Of a stretch of 12,443 bases of DNA, positions 1-7,385 are shown piece after piece (positions within the stretch are counted from its first letter, which is position 1; every line of letters begins with the position of its first letter). Source of the stretch: an uncultured Clostridia bacterium (GTDB taxonomy: Bacteria; Bacillota; Clostridia; Christensenellales; UBA1242). The notes beneath the pieces are model-generated. The model worked only from the letters and a program-made list of their open reading frames with translations, ran no database searches and had not been told where the DNA came from. A program made the translations under genes and the position numbers. The stretch lies in NCBI GenBank assembly GCA_937907645.1, contig CALCWV010000042.1, positions 1 through 12,443 of the forward strand, in the 5' to 3' direction.

Positions 1-901
1 GCATTGGAAGTCGTAAGACTTTCAACCGTCTGGCTTGCAACCTGCCCGAGACTCTCGCCCGTAATGATCGCCTGAGCGCCCGTTTTTTCACACATAAGAT
101 TTGCTATACGCATCATAAATCTGCGAAGAATTGTTATCATCGCTTCTTCCGGGCAATCTCTATGTATGGCTTCCTGTATATGCGTCACACTCACCGTATA
201 CAAATCGACGCCTGCGGTATACGGGGCAATAATCTTTGCAAGGTCAATAACCTTTTGCTTTGCCGCGTCACTCGTATAAGGATAGCTATGGAAATGCAAC
301 CCCTCAATATTTAATCCCCTCTTTGCCATCATGTATCCTGCAACTGGGCTATCAATTCCACCTGACAAAAGTAGCAATGCGTTTCCAGAGGTTCCAAGAG
401 GAAGTCCTCCTTGACACATTATCGTGTCATTATACACATAAGCCTTGTTGTTAAAACGAATATCGACAGATATTTCTAGCTCAGGATTATATAGGTCAAC
501 TACTGCATCTTGTGTATTATGAAATATAATACCCCCTAAATCTTTGGCAAACTCCATAGAAGAGATTGGGAAATGCTATCAGCTCTTTTTACTGAAACCT
601 TATAAGTTTTCTTCCCTATATCTATTTTTGAAACATGTTCTCTGATTGCTTCAGGCGTAGCCTCAAGTTCTTCAGCTACACTTAAACTATGCAATCCGAA
701 AACTGCCGTCAATCTATCAATAAACTCAGGAAGCTCTTCTTCGTTAAATTTTGATATAACATACCTGCCATATGTGTCTTCGAAAGAATAGCTTAATGGT
801 TTAAGCCTATCTTTTATATTTCTTATTAATGTTCTTTCAAAGAGTTTTCTGTTTGCACCTTTAAGAAACAACTCTCCGAATCGCAATAAAATTACTTTCA
901 T
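1..901 (-). pseudogene. thiI: tRNA 4-thiouridine / thiazole sulfurtransferase ThiI, frameshifted and cut by the window edge
   Basis: ThiI adenylates U8 of tRNA and inserts sulfur received as persulfide from a cysteine desulfurase; it also feeds thiazole synthesis. Translation from ATG 901 gives the ferredoxin-like and THUMP region (MKVILLRFGELFLKG onward, ending YKVSVKRAD). The frame then runs out of family resemblance and stops at TAG 538-536. From about 577 leftward another frame restores the family sequence: PISSMEFAKDLGG, the PP-loop LLLLSGGIDSPVAGYMM (SGGIDS codons at 348-365), CPEEAMITILRRFMMRIA and ITGESLGQVASQT near the left edge. A missing base in GAT-A-GCAT would turn RAD-K-H-FP into the observed frame. 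The ATG overlaps the stop of the desulfurase by four bases (ATGA), so the two are co-translated. I cannot tell a genuine mutation from a sequencing error. The family assignment is firm; loss of function is only inferred. Confidence 0.88.
573..580 (-). other. Apparent -1 frameshift site in thiI
   Basis: On the minus strand the sequence reads GAT AGCAT TTC CCA. Between the Asp of the conserved RAD and the Phe-Pro that restarts good ThiI similarity there are five bases where six are expected. Adding one A (GAT AAG CAT TTC CCA, D-K-H-F-P) restores a single ThiI frame through to the window edge. There is no long homopolymer or obvious slippery heptamer with a downstream pseudoknot, so programmed frameshifting is not supported by what I see. 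Confidence 0.75.
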
Positions 902-2010
902 TTCAACCTCTCATACAAATCCAAATAGGTTTCCATTATTATTTTTCCCGCTTTCTCTACTTCTTCCACGCTTTGATAAGCATTAAAACTAACTCTCACG
1001 GACTGTTTTGCATATTCTTTTGAATAGCCCATTGCTTCAAGCACCCTATTTCCAGCTTTTTTCGTTGAACATGCACTTCCAGTTCCAATTATAACTTTAT
1101 CTTCAAGAGCTCTCATAAGTGTTTCCCCATTAACCCCAGGAAAGTTTAAGCTAATAACATATGGCGAGCCGCTTGAAATAAAATGAACTTTATTTAAATC
1201 AAGCTGATTCAAAAATACATCTCTAAGTTCTTGAGTATGTTTTAAGTTTTTAGCAACGTCGATTTTTTCGCATTCCGTCACCATTGCCATTATTCCTGGA
1301 AGATTCTCCGTTCCGGAACGAAGGTTATATTCCTGTCCGCCCCCAAAAATAATAGGTCTAAGCAAGCTTTTATTTTTTACATACAAAGCCCCTACTCCTT
1401 TTGGTCCATGAAACTTGTGTGCACTTATCGAGAAAAAGTCAATGTTAAGACTAGAAATGTTAATTGGCGTTTTGCAAAAACCTTGAACTCCATCAACATG
1501 AATAAGCGTTCGTGGATTTTTGGCTTTTACGATTTTAACAATCTTATCTATGTCGTTAATTGCTCCAGTTTCATTACTAACAAACATCGTTGAAACAAGT
1601 CTAGTTTTGTCATTGATCAAACTTTCAAGCTGTACGTAGTCAATCTCTCCATTTTTTTGTAGATCAAGAAAATGGACTGTTTTCCCTTGTTCTTCCAACA
1701 TCTTTGCTATATTGTATACGCTTGGATGTTCTCCTTTAGAGAAAATATATTCCCATTTCCCTTCTTTAACTGAACCTTGCAGCGCAATATTATTACTTTC
1801 AGTGGCGCAGCCTGTGAAAATTATATCACCAACCTTTGCGCCAAGTTTATTTAGCAAAATTTCCTTTGCTTTAGCTAAATACTTAGCATTTTCTAAAGCA
1901 ACTGAATAACCTGCAGAAGCATTATAGAATTTGTCGCACGAAAAAGACTTATAAACCTCAATTAGAGATTCATCCATCTTAGTCGTAGCGGCATTATCTA
2001 AATATATCAT
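898..2010 (-). CDS. Cysteine desulfurase, NifS/IscS family (probable sulfur donor for ThiI)
   Basis: A PLP enzyme of 370 residues that converts L-cysteine to alanine and passes the sulfur as a persulfide. Visible family marks are the N-terminal MIYLDNAATT, His95 in GEHPS, HVDGVQ at 171-176, the PLP-binding lysine Lys199 in ISAHKFHGPKGVGALY, RSGTEN at 231-236, and the persulfide cysteine Cys314 in GTGSACSTKK. The length is normal for the group found next to thiI in Bacillota. The start is supported by AAGGAG just upstream of ATG 2010; the gap to pheT is 8 nt and the stop overlaps the thiI start by 4 nt. The thiI coupling points to a role in tRNA thiolation or thiazole synthesis rather than iron-sulfur assembly, since no iscU or other scaffold gene is near. 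That specialisation is inferred from context. Confidence 0.93.
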   Translation of the reverse strand: MIYLDNAATTKMDESLIEVYKSFSCDKFYNASAGYSVALENAKYLAKAKEILLNKLGAKVGDIIFTGCATESNNIALQGSVKEGKWEYIFSKGEHPSVYNIAKMLEEQGKTVHFLDLQKNGEIDYVQLESLINDKTRLVSTMFVSNETGAINDIDKIVKIVKAKNPRTLIHVDGVQGFCKTPINISSLNIDFFSISAHKFHGPKGVGALYVKNKSLLRPIIFGGGQEYNLRSGTENLPGIMAMVTECEKIDVAKNLKHTQELRDVFLNQLDLNKVHFISSGSPYVISLNFPGVNGETLMRALEDKVIIGTGSACSTKKAGNRVLEAMGYSKEYAKQSVRVSFNAYQSVEEVEKAGKIIMETYLDLYERLK

Positions 2011-2018
2011 ATTTCTCC

Positions 2019-4385
2019 TTAGCTTCTTAATTTAGCATTAAGTTTTGTTGTAACTTCTTTAATAATTTTATTGAATACAACCATTACATCTTCTTCAAGA
2101 AGAGTCTTTGTTTCATCTTTAAATGTCAATGAATAAGCAATCGACTTCTTCCCTGGTTCTATTTCTCTATAAACATCGAACTCGTGGCAAGATGATAAAA
2201 TTCTTTCACCAGACTTTTTGATAACGTTCTTGATTGTTTCACTTTCAACACTTTCATCAACAACAAAGGCTACATCTTTTGTAATTTCAGGATACTTGCT
2301 TGCATCTTTAAATTTCAAAGGTTTAATTTGCTTATTATAAAGCTTCGTCATTGAAAGCTCGGCAACATAGATTTCATCCTTCTTATAATTTGGATGAACT
2401 CGTCCAATTATTCCAATTTCTTCCCTATCAAGGTAAATTTTTGCACTAATCCCTGGGTGAAGGTCGTTAATCTCTTCGGCTTTAAATGTATATCTATTTC
2501 TAAATCCAAGGAAGTTCAGCAGATTTTCAACTATGCCCTTCAAAGCATAGAAATCAGCTTTAATGTTGATTCCTTGCCATTCGTTTATAATGTAATTTCC
2601 CTTCATAAGCATAGCAACTTTTGTATCTTCTTTGTAGCTCTTATCATATGTCTTAGCAATCTCATAGAACATAATATCTTTCACACTTCTTGCTTTATTG
2701 TAGTCATAAACTCCAAGTAAGGAAGGCAAAAGCGATGTTCTAATTACTGATTTTTCAACAATCATAGGATTTGGGAGCACAATCCGCTCTTTATTTTCAT
2801 ATCTAAAGTGCTTTGCAAGCTCAGGACTTACAAGTGTATATGTTTTAGATTCGTTAAGACCAAGAGATCTTAAACGCTTAGAAATTTCCTTTCTAATTTT
2901 AACATCCCCAACGTATTCCCCTCTTTTTACTGGAAGAATTGGCAATACAGATTCAAGATTTTGATATCCATATAGACGACCAATTTCCTCAGCAATATCG
3001 TTTACATTTTCGTCGATGTCAAGACGTCTATTTGGAATTGTTACATCGAATATTCCATTTTTTAGAGAATAAGGGAAATCCAAACGCTTCAGTTCAGTTT
3101 CAACATCTGATTCTGTCAAATGAAGTCCAAGAAGTGAGCTAACCTGCTCTGTTCTAAAACTTACATCCTTCTGCTTTTTGCTAATATTATCATAAGTAAC
3201 TATGTCTGATAAAACTTTAGCTCCTGCATATTTCTCTAAAAGATAGCAAGCTCTGTTAATAGCATCCATTGTATATTCATAGTTCAATCCTTTTCCATAG
3301 CGAATTGAAGCTTCACTTCTAAGATCAAGGCGAGCTGCTGTGTATCTAATTGAAACAGCGTCAAAAATTGCACTTTCAATAAGAATATCTTTTGTAGATG
3401 CGTCAACGTCTGTGTTTTCACCGCCCATAACTCCAGCGATGCAAACAGGCTTAACCCCATCTGTTATAACGATATCATTTGCAGTGAGAACTCTCTTATT
3501 TCCATCTAATGTGACAATTTCTTCGCCCTCTTTTGCATCTCTAACAAGGATATTATTTCCTAATTTATCTTTATCAAAGAAATGCAAAGGTTGTCCATAC
3601 TCCAACATAACATAGTTAGAAATATCCACAACGTTATTAATAGGACGCATTCCTGCTGCGATCAATCTTCTTTTAATAAACTCAGGAGATTCTTTAATTT
3701 GAACACCTTTAACCATTTTTGCAAGATAATATGGGCACTTTGCAGTTTCAACTTTTAAAGAAATATGGTTTTTAACTGAGTCAGATATCGTATCATATTT
3801 CATCTCTGGAAGTTTAACTTTTCTGCTTAAAATTGCAGCTATTTCATAGGCAAAGCCAACATGATAATAGCAGTCATTGTTTCTGTGTTTGTGTACATCT
3901 AGTTCATAGACTGTATCATTTGTTCCTAGGTACACATTAGCATCTGTCCCTGCCGGCAAGTCGGATTTAACTTCTGCAATTCCTCTGCTATAAGCTTCTT
4001 CTGTTTTCTTTTCTAAACCAAGCTCATAGAGCGCGCAAAGCATTCCATTTGATTCAACTCCTCTGATCTTTCCTGGCTTAATTTCAAAGTCGCCTGGAAG
4101 CCTACATCCTGGAAGAGCGACAATAACTTTTAGTCCTTCTCTAACATTTGGGGCTCCACAAACAATTTGCTCCACTCTATTTCCAAGGTCAACTTGGCAA
4201 ACATGCAAGTGATCACTGTTTGGATGCATTTCGCACTTTAAAACTTTTCCTATAACAAGGTGATCTATATGATTTGATATGACTTTTTCTACGTTAACGC
4301 CTGCCTTAGTAATTTTTACAGCAAGTTCTTTTGGGTCTTGATCTTCAATATCAATATAGTCTTTAATCCATTCTAAACTAATCAT
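2019..4385 (-). CDS. pheT: Phenylalanine-tRNA ligase beta subunit
   Basis: Beta chain of the cytoplasmic (alpha-beta)2 enzyme that charges tRNA-Phe, here 788 residues, normal for bacterial PheT. The order is the N-terminal MISLEWIKDYIDI, a tRNA-binding (EMAP-like) domain at about 40-150 (HPNSDHLHVCQVD, IVCGAPNVREG), the B3/B4 editing region at about 205-380 (RLIAAGMRPINNVVDISNY), B5 at about 405-475 (VTIPNRRLDIDENVNDIAEE), the catalytic-like core, and a C-terminal FDX-ACB anticodon-binding domain at about 694-788 (KYPEITKDVAFVVDE). The reading frame is open 21 bases further upstream to 4406, but ATG 4385 is preferred. GGGAGGG lies just before it, the protein then begins as the family does, and the upstream codons overlap the end of pheS. 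One base separates it from the pheS stop, implying translational coupling. Confidence 0.97.
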   Translation of the reverse strand: MISLEWIKDYIDIEDQDPKELAVKITKAGVNVEKVISNHIDHLVIGKVLKCEMHPNSDHLHVCQVDLGNRVEQIVCGAPNVREGLKVIVALPGCRLPGDFEIKPGKIRGVESNGMLCALYELGLEKKTEEAYSRGIAEVKSDLPAGTDANVYLGTNDTVYELDVHKHRNNDCYYHVGFAYEIAAILSRKVKLPEMKYDTISDSVKNHISLKVETAKCPYYLAKMVKGVQIKESPEFIKRRLIAAGMRPINNVVDISNYVMLEYGQPLHFFDKDKLGNNILVRDAKEGEEIVTLDGNKRVLTANDIVITDGVKPVCIAGVMGGENTDVDASTKDILIESAIFDAVSIRYTAARLDLRSEASIRYGKGLNYEYTMDAINRACYLLEKYAGAKVLSDIVTYDNISKKQKDVSFRTEQVSSLLGLHLTESDVETELKRLDFPYSLKNGIFDVTIPNRRLDIDENVNDIAEEIGRLYGYQNLESVLPILPVKRGEYVGDVKIRKEISKRLRSLGLNESKTYTLVSPELAKHFRYENKERIVLPNPMIVEKSVIRTSLLPSLLGVYDYNKARSVKDIMFYEIAKTYDKSYKEDTKVAMLMKGNYIINEWQGINIKADFYALKGIVENLLNFLGFRNRYTFKAEEINDLHPGISAKIYLDREEIGIIGRVHPNYKKDEIYVAELSMTKLYNKQIKPLKFKDASKYPEITKDVAFVVDESVESETIKNVIKKSGERILSSCHEFDVYREIEPGKKSIAYSLTFKDETKTLLEEDVMVVFNKIIKEVTTKLNAKLRS

Positions 4386-4386
4386 A

Positions 4387-5442
4387 TTAACCCTCCCTTC
4401 TATCAAAAGCAGCTGTTTCTCTTAGGTCTGTCTGATTGTCCAGCTTTCTGATATCCGTCATTCCATATTTAACCATAGCAATTCTCTCTGCGCCAAATCC
4501 GAATGCGAATCCAGACCATTCATTAGGATCATATCCGCAGTTTCTAAGAACGTTTGGATGAACAATTCCTGCTCCACACACTGTCAACCAGCCAGTGTTT
4601 TTACACATTGAGCAGCCCTTTCCTTTACATGAGCAGCATGTAACATCAACTTCAACTGAAGGCTCAGTGAACTGATAATAACTTGGTCTAAATCTAACTT
4701 GTGTCTTATCATCTAAAATTTTCTTGAACAATGTTTCCAACGTGCCTTTAAGGTTTGACATACTAATATTTCTATCAATTCTATCTACAACAAGTCCTTC
4801 AATTTGCATAAATTGATGTGAGTGAGTTGCATCATCGGAGTCTCTTCTATATGTTTTGCCTGGGCAAATCATTCTAACAGGCTTATTTCCCCCAGCAGCA
4901 AGCATTGTTCTAACTTGAACAGGAGATGTTTGACTACGAAGCAATACTTTTTCGTCTTCGATATAGAAAGTGTCCTGAGCGTCACGAGCAGGATGCCCCT
5001 TTGGAATGTTTAACATTTCAAAATTGAACTTGTCCTCTTCAACTTCAGGACCATCGACAACGTCATATCCCATTGACATAAACACTTCTTCGACTTCTTC
5101 AACAAGTTTTTCAAGAATGCTTGGAGTTCCACTTTTAACTTGAAGTCCCGGTAAAGTGATATCAATTTTTTCACTTTGTAATTTGCGATTCAATTCAGCC
5201 TCAGCAAACTTATTTGCAAGTTCATTTACTCTTGTCTCAATTGCATTTCTTACATCGTTCACCAAAGCACCAATCTTAGGTCGATCTGCTTGTGAAACGT
5301 CTCTCATTCCACGCAAAACAGAGGTTAGTTCGCCCTGCTTTCCTAAGTATTTTACCTTAATTTCACATAGAGCTTTTTCATCGAAACATTTTTCGAGCAA
5401 TGCAAGAGCGTTTTCTTTTATTTCTAATAATTTTTCTCTCAT
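4387..5442 (-). CDS. pheS: Phenylalanine-tRNA ligase alpha subunit
   Basis: Catalytic chain of phenylalanyl-tRNA synthetase, a class II enzyme of 351 residues. An N-terminal helical hairpin (about 1-90) that clasps tRNA-Phe is followed by the catalytic domain: GPEVEEDKFNFEMLNIPKGHPARDAQDTF (split over 131-159), TYRRDSDDATHSHQFMQIEG with the motif 2 arginines at 197-216, and motif 3 GFAFGFGAERIAMVKYG at 311-327. A four-cysteine knuckle, C269-x2-C272-x4-C277-x2-C280, lies in the loop before GAGIVHPNVL. Comparable CxxC loops occur in other PheS proteins and may bind zinc. ATG 5442 has AAAGGAG upstream. This is the first gene of the operon, and the T-box leader ends 26 bases before it, so expression should rise when uncharged tRNA-Phe accumulates. 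Confidence 0.97.
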   Translation of the reverse strand: MREKLLEIKENALALLEKCFDEKALCEIKVKYLGKQGELTSVLRGMRDVSQADRPKIGALVNDVRNAIETRVNELANKFAEAELNRKLQSEKIDITLPGLQVKSGTPSILEKLVEEVEEVFMSMGYDVVDGPEVEEDKFNFEMLNIPKGHPARDAQDTFYIEDEKVLLRSQTSPVQVRTMLAAGGNKPVRMICPGKTYRRDSDDATHSHQFMQIEGLVVDRIDRNISMSNLKGTLETLFKKILDDKTQVRFRPSYYQFTEPSVEVDVTCCSCKGKGCSMCKNTGWLTVCGAGIVHPNVLRNCGYDPNEWSGFAFGFGAERIAMVKYGMTDIRKLDNQTDLRETAAFDRREG

Positions 5443-5468
5443 TTTCTCTCCTTTATTTACTTGTGTCT

Positions 5469-5499
5469 AAAAAAAATCGCCCTACATAATATAGGACGA
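5469..5499 (-). terminator. Conditional intrinsic terminator of the pheST T-box
   Basis: On the minus strand CGTCCTA pairs with TAGGGCG (one G-T wobble) around the loop TATTATG, followed by eight T residues. Its 5' arm shares CGT with the antiterminator, so the two structures exclude each other. It lies 26 bases before the pheS start codon. Confidence 0.93.
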
Positions 5500-5705
5500 A
5501 GTAATCTCCGTGGTACCACCTAATTTCGTGCATTCACACCTCATTAACTCTATAACGGGAGTTCCCGCCCAAATCTACACATATTTCTACTTCAACTGGG
5601 AGCTAGAAAGTGAATTCCTTTAACCATCAAATAGCCTTCTTTCAGCATCTGAAAACCTCTCTGAAAATGATTAATTTAAAGTACTAGTCTTTCATCATCG
5701 CTTTT
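5469..5705 (-). promoter_or_regulatory. T-box riboswitch sensing uncharged tRNA-Phe (pheST leader)
   Basis: The minus strand shows the canonical parts in order. Stem I has GAAAG followed by the AGTA internal-loop motif (5681-5696) and an AGAGAG bulge. The specifier loop GGAATTCAC holds TTC at 5614-5612, followed by A and closed by CTTTC, which pairs with the 5' GAAAG. The T-box core AGGTGGTACCACGG lies at about 5507-5521. TTC is a Phe codon. The bulge TGGT would pair with ACCA, matching a tRNA with discriminator base A, as bacterial tRNA-Phe has. The antiterminator arm ACGAA (plus strand 5525-5529) and the terminator hairpin compete for TTCGT (5496-5500). Binding of uncharged tRNA-Phe should stabilise antitermination and switch on pheST and the downstream sulfur genes. 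I am very confident of the class and confident of the Phe specificity. Confidence 0.96.
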
Positions 5706-5735
5706 ATGTAAGTGATTTTTAATAAATACATAATA

Positions 5736-5764
5736 AAATTAACATAATAACGATAAAAAGTCAA
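5736..5764 (-). promoter_or_regulatory. Possible sigma-A promoter of the T-box/pheST operon
   Basis: The minus strand has TTGACT (5764-5759), five of six to the -35 consensus, then 17 bases, then TAATTT (5741-5736), a poor -10. The region is almost pure A+T and offers several other weak -10 choices (TATTAT further down at longer spacing). The -35 lies seven bases from the -35 of the divergent pseudouridine synthase promoter. The -35 is believable; the -10 is uncertain. Confidence 0.4.
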
Positions 5765-5771
5765 CTAAAAT

Positions 5772-5800
5772 TTGACAAAAAAAGTTTAAAGATATAAAAT
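5772..5800 (+). promoter_or_regulatory. Sigma-A promoter of the pseudouridine synthase gene
   Basis: A perfect TTGACA (5772-5777), 17 bases, then TAAAAT (5795-5800, five of six to TATAAT). Transcription would begin about 5806-5808, while the start codon is at 5809, so the mRNA would be leaderless or nearly so. This fits the absence of any Shine-Dalgarno sequence before the gene. Confidence 0.72.
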
Positions 5801-5808
5801 AAAACAAT

Positions 5809-6669
5809 ATGAAATACGAAACATTCTTTATTGATAAAAATTATGAATTTATTTACTATTATTTAAAGGACCAAGGCTTCTCTGAGACCTATATTTCTTC
5901 GCTTAGAACTAAGCGTGGACTTATACTTAAAAATAACGAGGTTGCAAACACAAGAACTCCTTTAAATGCTGGAGATATGCTTTCAATTGCAATGAATATC
6001 CGACCAAAATCAACCTTTAAAACAAACTCTCATCCCCTTGAAATCGTTTATGAGGATGAATATTTGCTTGTAGTAAATAAACCCGCAGGACTCACCACCT
6101 CTCCTTCAAGATCTCACTATGATGAAAACTTGGCTGGAGCCGTTTTGAATTATATGCAAGAAAAAGACCCTGATTTTGTTGTAAGGATCGTCAATCGCTT
6201 AGATAAAGACACGGCTGGGCTTGTAGCAATTGCAAAAGACAGCTTTACATATTCCAAGCTTAAAGATATCAAAAAGACATACTATGCTCTTTGCGTAGGA
6301 GAAATTGAAAAAAGTATGACTCTTGATTATCCTATTGAAACTATCAGCAACAATGGTATAAATCAAGTTAGAAGAATAGTTTCACCTCTTGGAAAGCCGG
6401 CTAAAACATATATTACACCTATAAAACACTTCAAAGATTACACTCTTTTAGAAATTACGCTTGAAAATGGAAGAACACATCAAATCAGAGTTCACCTGTC
6501 ATACATAGAACATCCACTTCTTGGTGATGAGCTATATGGTCAACCTAGCGATAAAATTAATCATACAGCACTTGTTTGCAAGAAGATAACCTTCAAACAC
6601 CCAAGAAACAACGAAACTATAGAGATTTCTATCGATTATCCAGACGACTTTAAAAAGCTTTTAGATTAA
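5809..6669 (+). CDS. RluA/RluD-family RNA pseudouridine synthase
   Basis: Converts specific uridines of rRNA (or tRNA) to pseudouridine in the cytoplasm; the exact target cannot be read from sequence. The 286 residues comprise an S4-like RNA-binding segment at about 12-65 (YISSLRTKRGLILKNNEV, then AGDMLSI) and the catalytic domain from about 78 (YEDEYLLVVNKPAGLTTSPS). The catalytic Asp132 lies in NRLDKDTAGLVAIAK, and RTHQIRVHLSYIEHPLLGDELYG follows (about 222-245, split here for length). The usual HRLDxxTSG reads NRLDKDTAG: His and Ser are changed, the Asp is kept. ATG 5809 is the only start that keeps the whole S4 segment, yet no ribosome binding site precedes it, so leaderless translation is likely. 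It is divergent from pheS and convergent with yunB with zero spacing. Confidence 0.93.
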   Translation: MKYETFFIDKNYEFIYYYLKDQGFSETYISSLRTKRGLILKNNEVANTRTPLNAGDMLSIAMNIRPKSTFKTNSHPLEIVYEDEYLLVVNKPAGLTTSPSRSHYDENLAGAVLNYMQEKDPDFVVRIVNRLDKDTAGLVAIAKDSFTYSKLKDIKKTYYALCVGEIEKSMTLDYPIETISNNGINQVRRIVSPLGKPAKTYITPIKHFKDYTLLEITLENGRTHQIRVHLSYIEHPLLGDELYGQPSDKINHTALVCKKITFKHPRNNETIEISIDYPDDFKKLLD

Positions 6670-7293
6670 TTACAAGTAAGAAATGTCAGGAACTTTTCCT
6701 ACGATTACACATTCGCACACCAACGCAGAGGTTACGAATGTGATTTTTTTTGTACTTGTGGGCAAAACAACACTAATCATTGTGTTGACATCGACATAAA
6801 TTGAATGTTTTGTCTGATTTATACCTGCAGTTTCAAAAATAGAATCAAACGTTGTAATTACAGACCCAATTGGCATAAGACTTAAATTGATCTTTGGTCC
6901 ATACTGAGCAAAGGCTTCAAAACCTGTGAACGCCCCTAAATTTACTTTTACCGTCTTATCCGCCATTTCATCAAGCAAAATCTGTGCTTTTGTTGACACC
7001 TCTCTCGCCAAATGGTTTAATTTTTCCATATTAGCAACAATAGAGGAAACTGTGTTGTCATCGTCATAAGTTATAGTGACAAGGTCATTATAACTCACAT
7101 TCTCATTATTAATAACTTCAAAAATTGCATCACTAACCGCTGTTGTTCCAAGAGAATCAACTTGAGCTTCTGCTATGTTTAAAATAATTGGATTTACTAC
7201 AACCTCAATATAAATGAAACAAATGGCTATAACTAGCGCTATAACCATAACTGACAATAATAATTTTTGTTTTATTGTCTTTTTTTTCTTCAC
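6670..7293 (-). CDS. yunB: Sporulation protein YunB
   Basis: A 207-residue, single-pass membrane protein. A basic N-terminus (MKKKKTIKQK) precedes a membrane segment at about 11-33, then NPIILNIAEAQVDSLGTTAV and a soluble domain ending in VCECVIVGKVPDISYL. This matches the YunB family of sporulation proteins; the Bacillus subtilis member is mother-cell expressed and somewhat longer. Its biochemical role is not established. The start must be GTG 7293: a stop codon lies two codons upstream, the nearby ATG is out of frame, and the next in-frame ATG would cut the membrane segment. No Shine-Dalgarno is visible. CATATATT (7306-7299) resembles a sigma-E -10 but sits so close that the mRNA would be leaderless. 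Alternatively the gene is read through from spoVAE, 92 bases upstream on the same strand. Confidence 0.85.
   Translation of the reverse strand: MKKKKTIKQKLLLSVMVIALVIAICFIYIEVVVNPIILNIAEAQVDSLGTTAVSDAIFEVINNENVSYNDLVTITYDDDNTVSSIVANMEKLNHLAREVSTKAQILLDEMADKTVKVNLGAFTGFEAFAQYGPKINLSLMPIGSVITTFDSIFETAGINQTKHSIYVDVNTMISVVLPTSTKKITFVTSALVCECVIVGKVPDISYL
6708..6751 (+). terminator. Intrinsic terminator for the pseudouridine synthase mRNA, inside yunB
   Basis: CACATTCG (6708-6715) and CGAATGTG (6735-6742) form a perfect 8-bp stem. The 19-nt loop can pair further (ACC with GGT), and the stem is followed by A and eight T residues (6744-6751). The order stem then T-tract works only for plus-strand transcription. 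The hairpin lies wholly within the C-terminal codons of yunB on the opposite strand, since the two stop codons touch and leave no intergenic space. Confidence 0.72.
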
Positions 7294-7385
7294 ATTTTAA
7301 TATATGATTTTAAAACTAAAAACAATACAAAAGCTTTTAAATCAATATATTGTAGCAATTATGTCATAATCCATACAACATAATC

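Noticed and set aside
260..454. Open frame on the plus strand across the thiI PP-loop region
   Set aside because: It is antisense to conserved ThiI codons and shows no protein family features or ribosome binding site.
536..901. Programmed ribosomal frameshift in thiI
   Set aside because: No slippery heptamer, internal Shine-Dalgarno or downstream structure is evident, and ThiI is not known to use frameshifting.
4386..4406. Longer pheT starting at ATG 4406
   Set aside because: It would overlap pheS, add seven non-family residues and ignore the GGGAGGG site placed for ATG 4385.
5156..5470. Plus-strand open frame opposite the pheS 5' end and leader
   Set aside because: It is the shadow of the pheS coiled-coil region and runs into the T-box terminator; no independent coding evidence.
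7329..7352. Palindromes AAAAGCTTTT and CAATATATTG upstream of yunB
   Set aside because: Short AT-rich palindromes are expected by chance in this composition and no regulator site is recognised.
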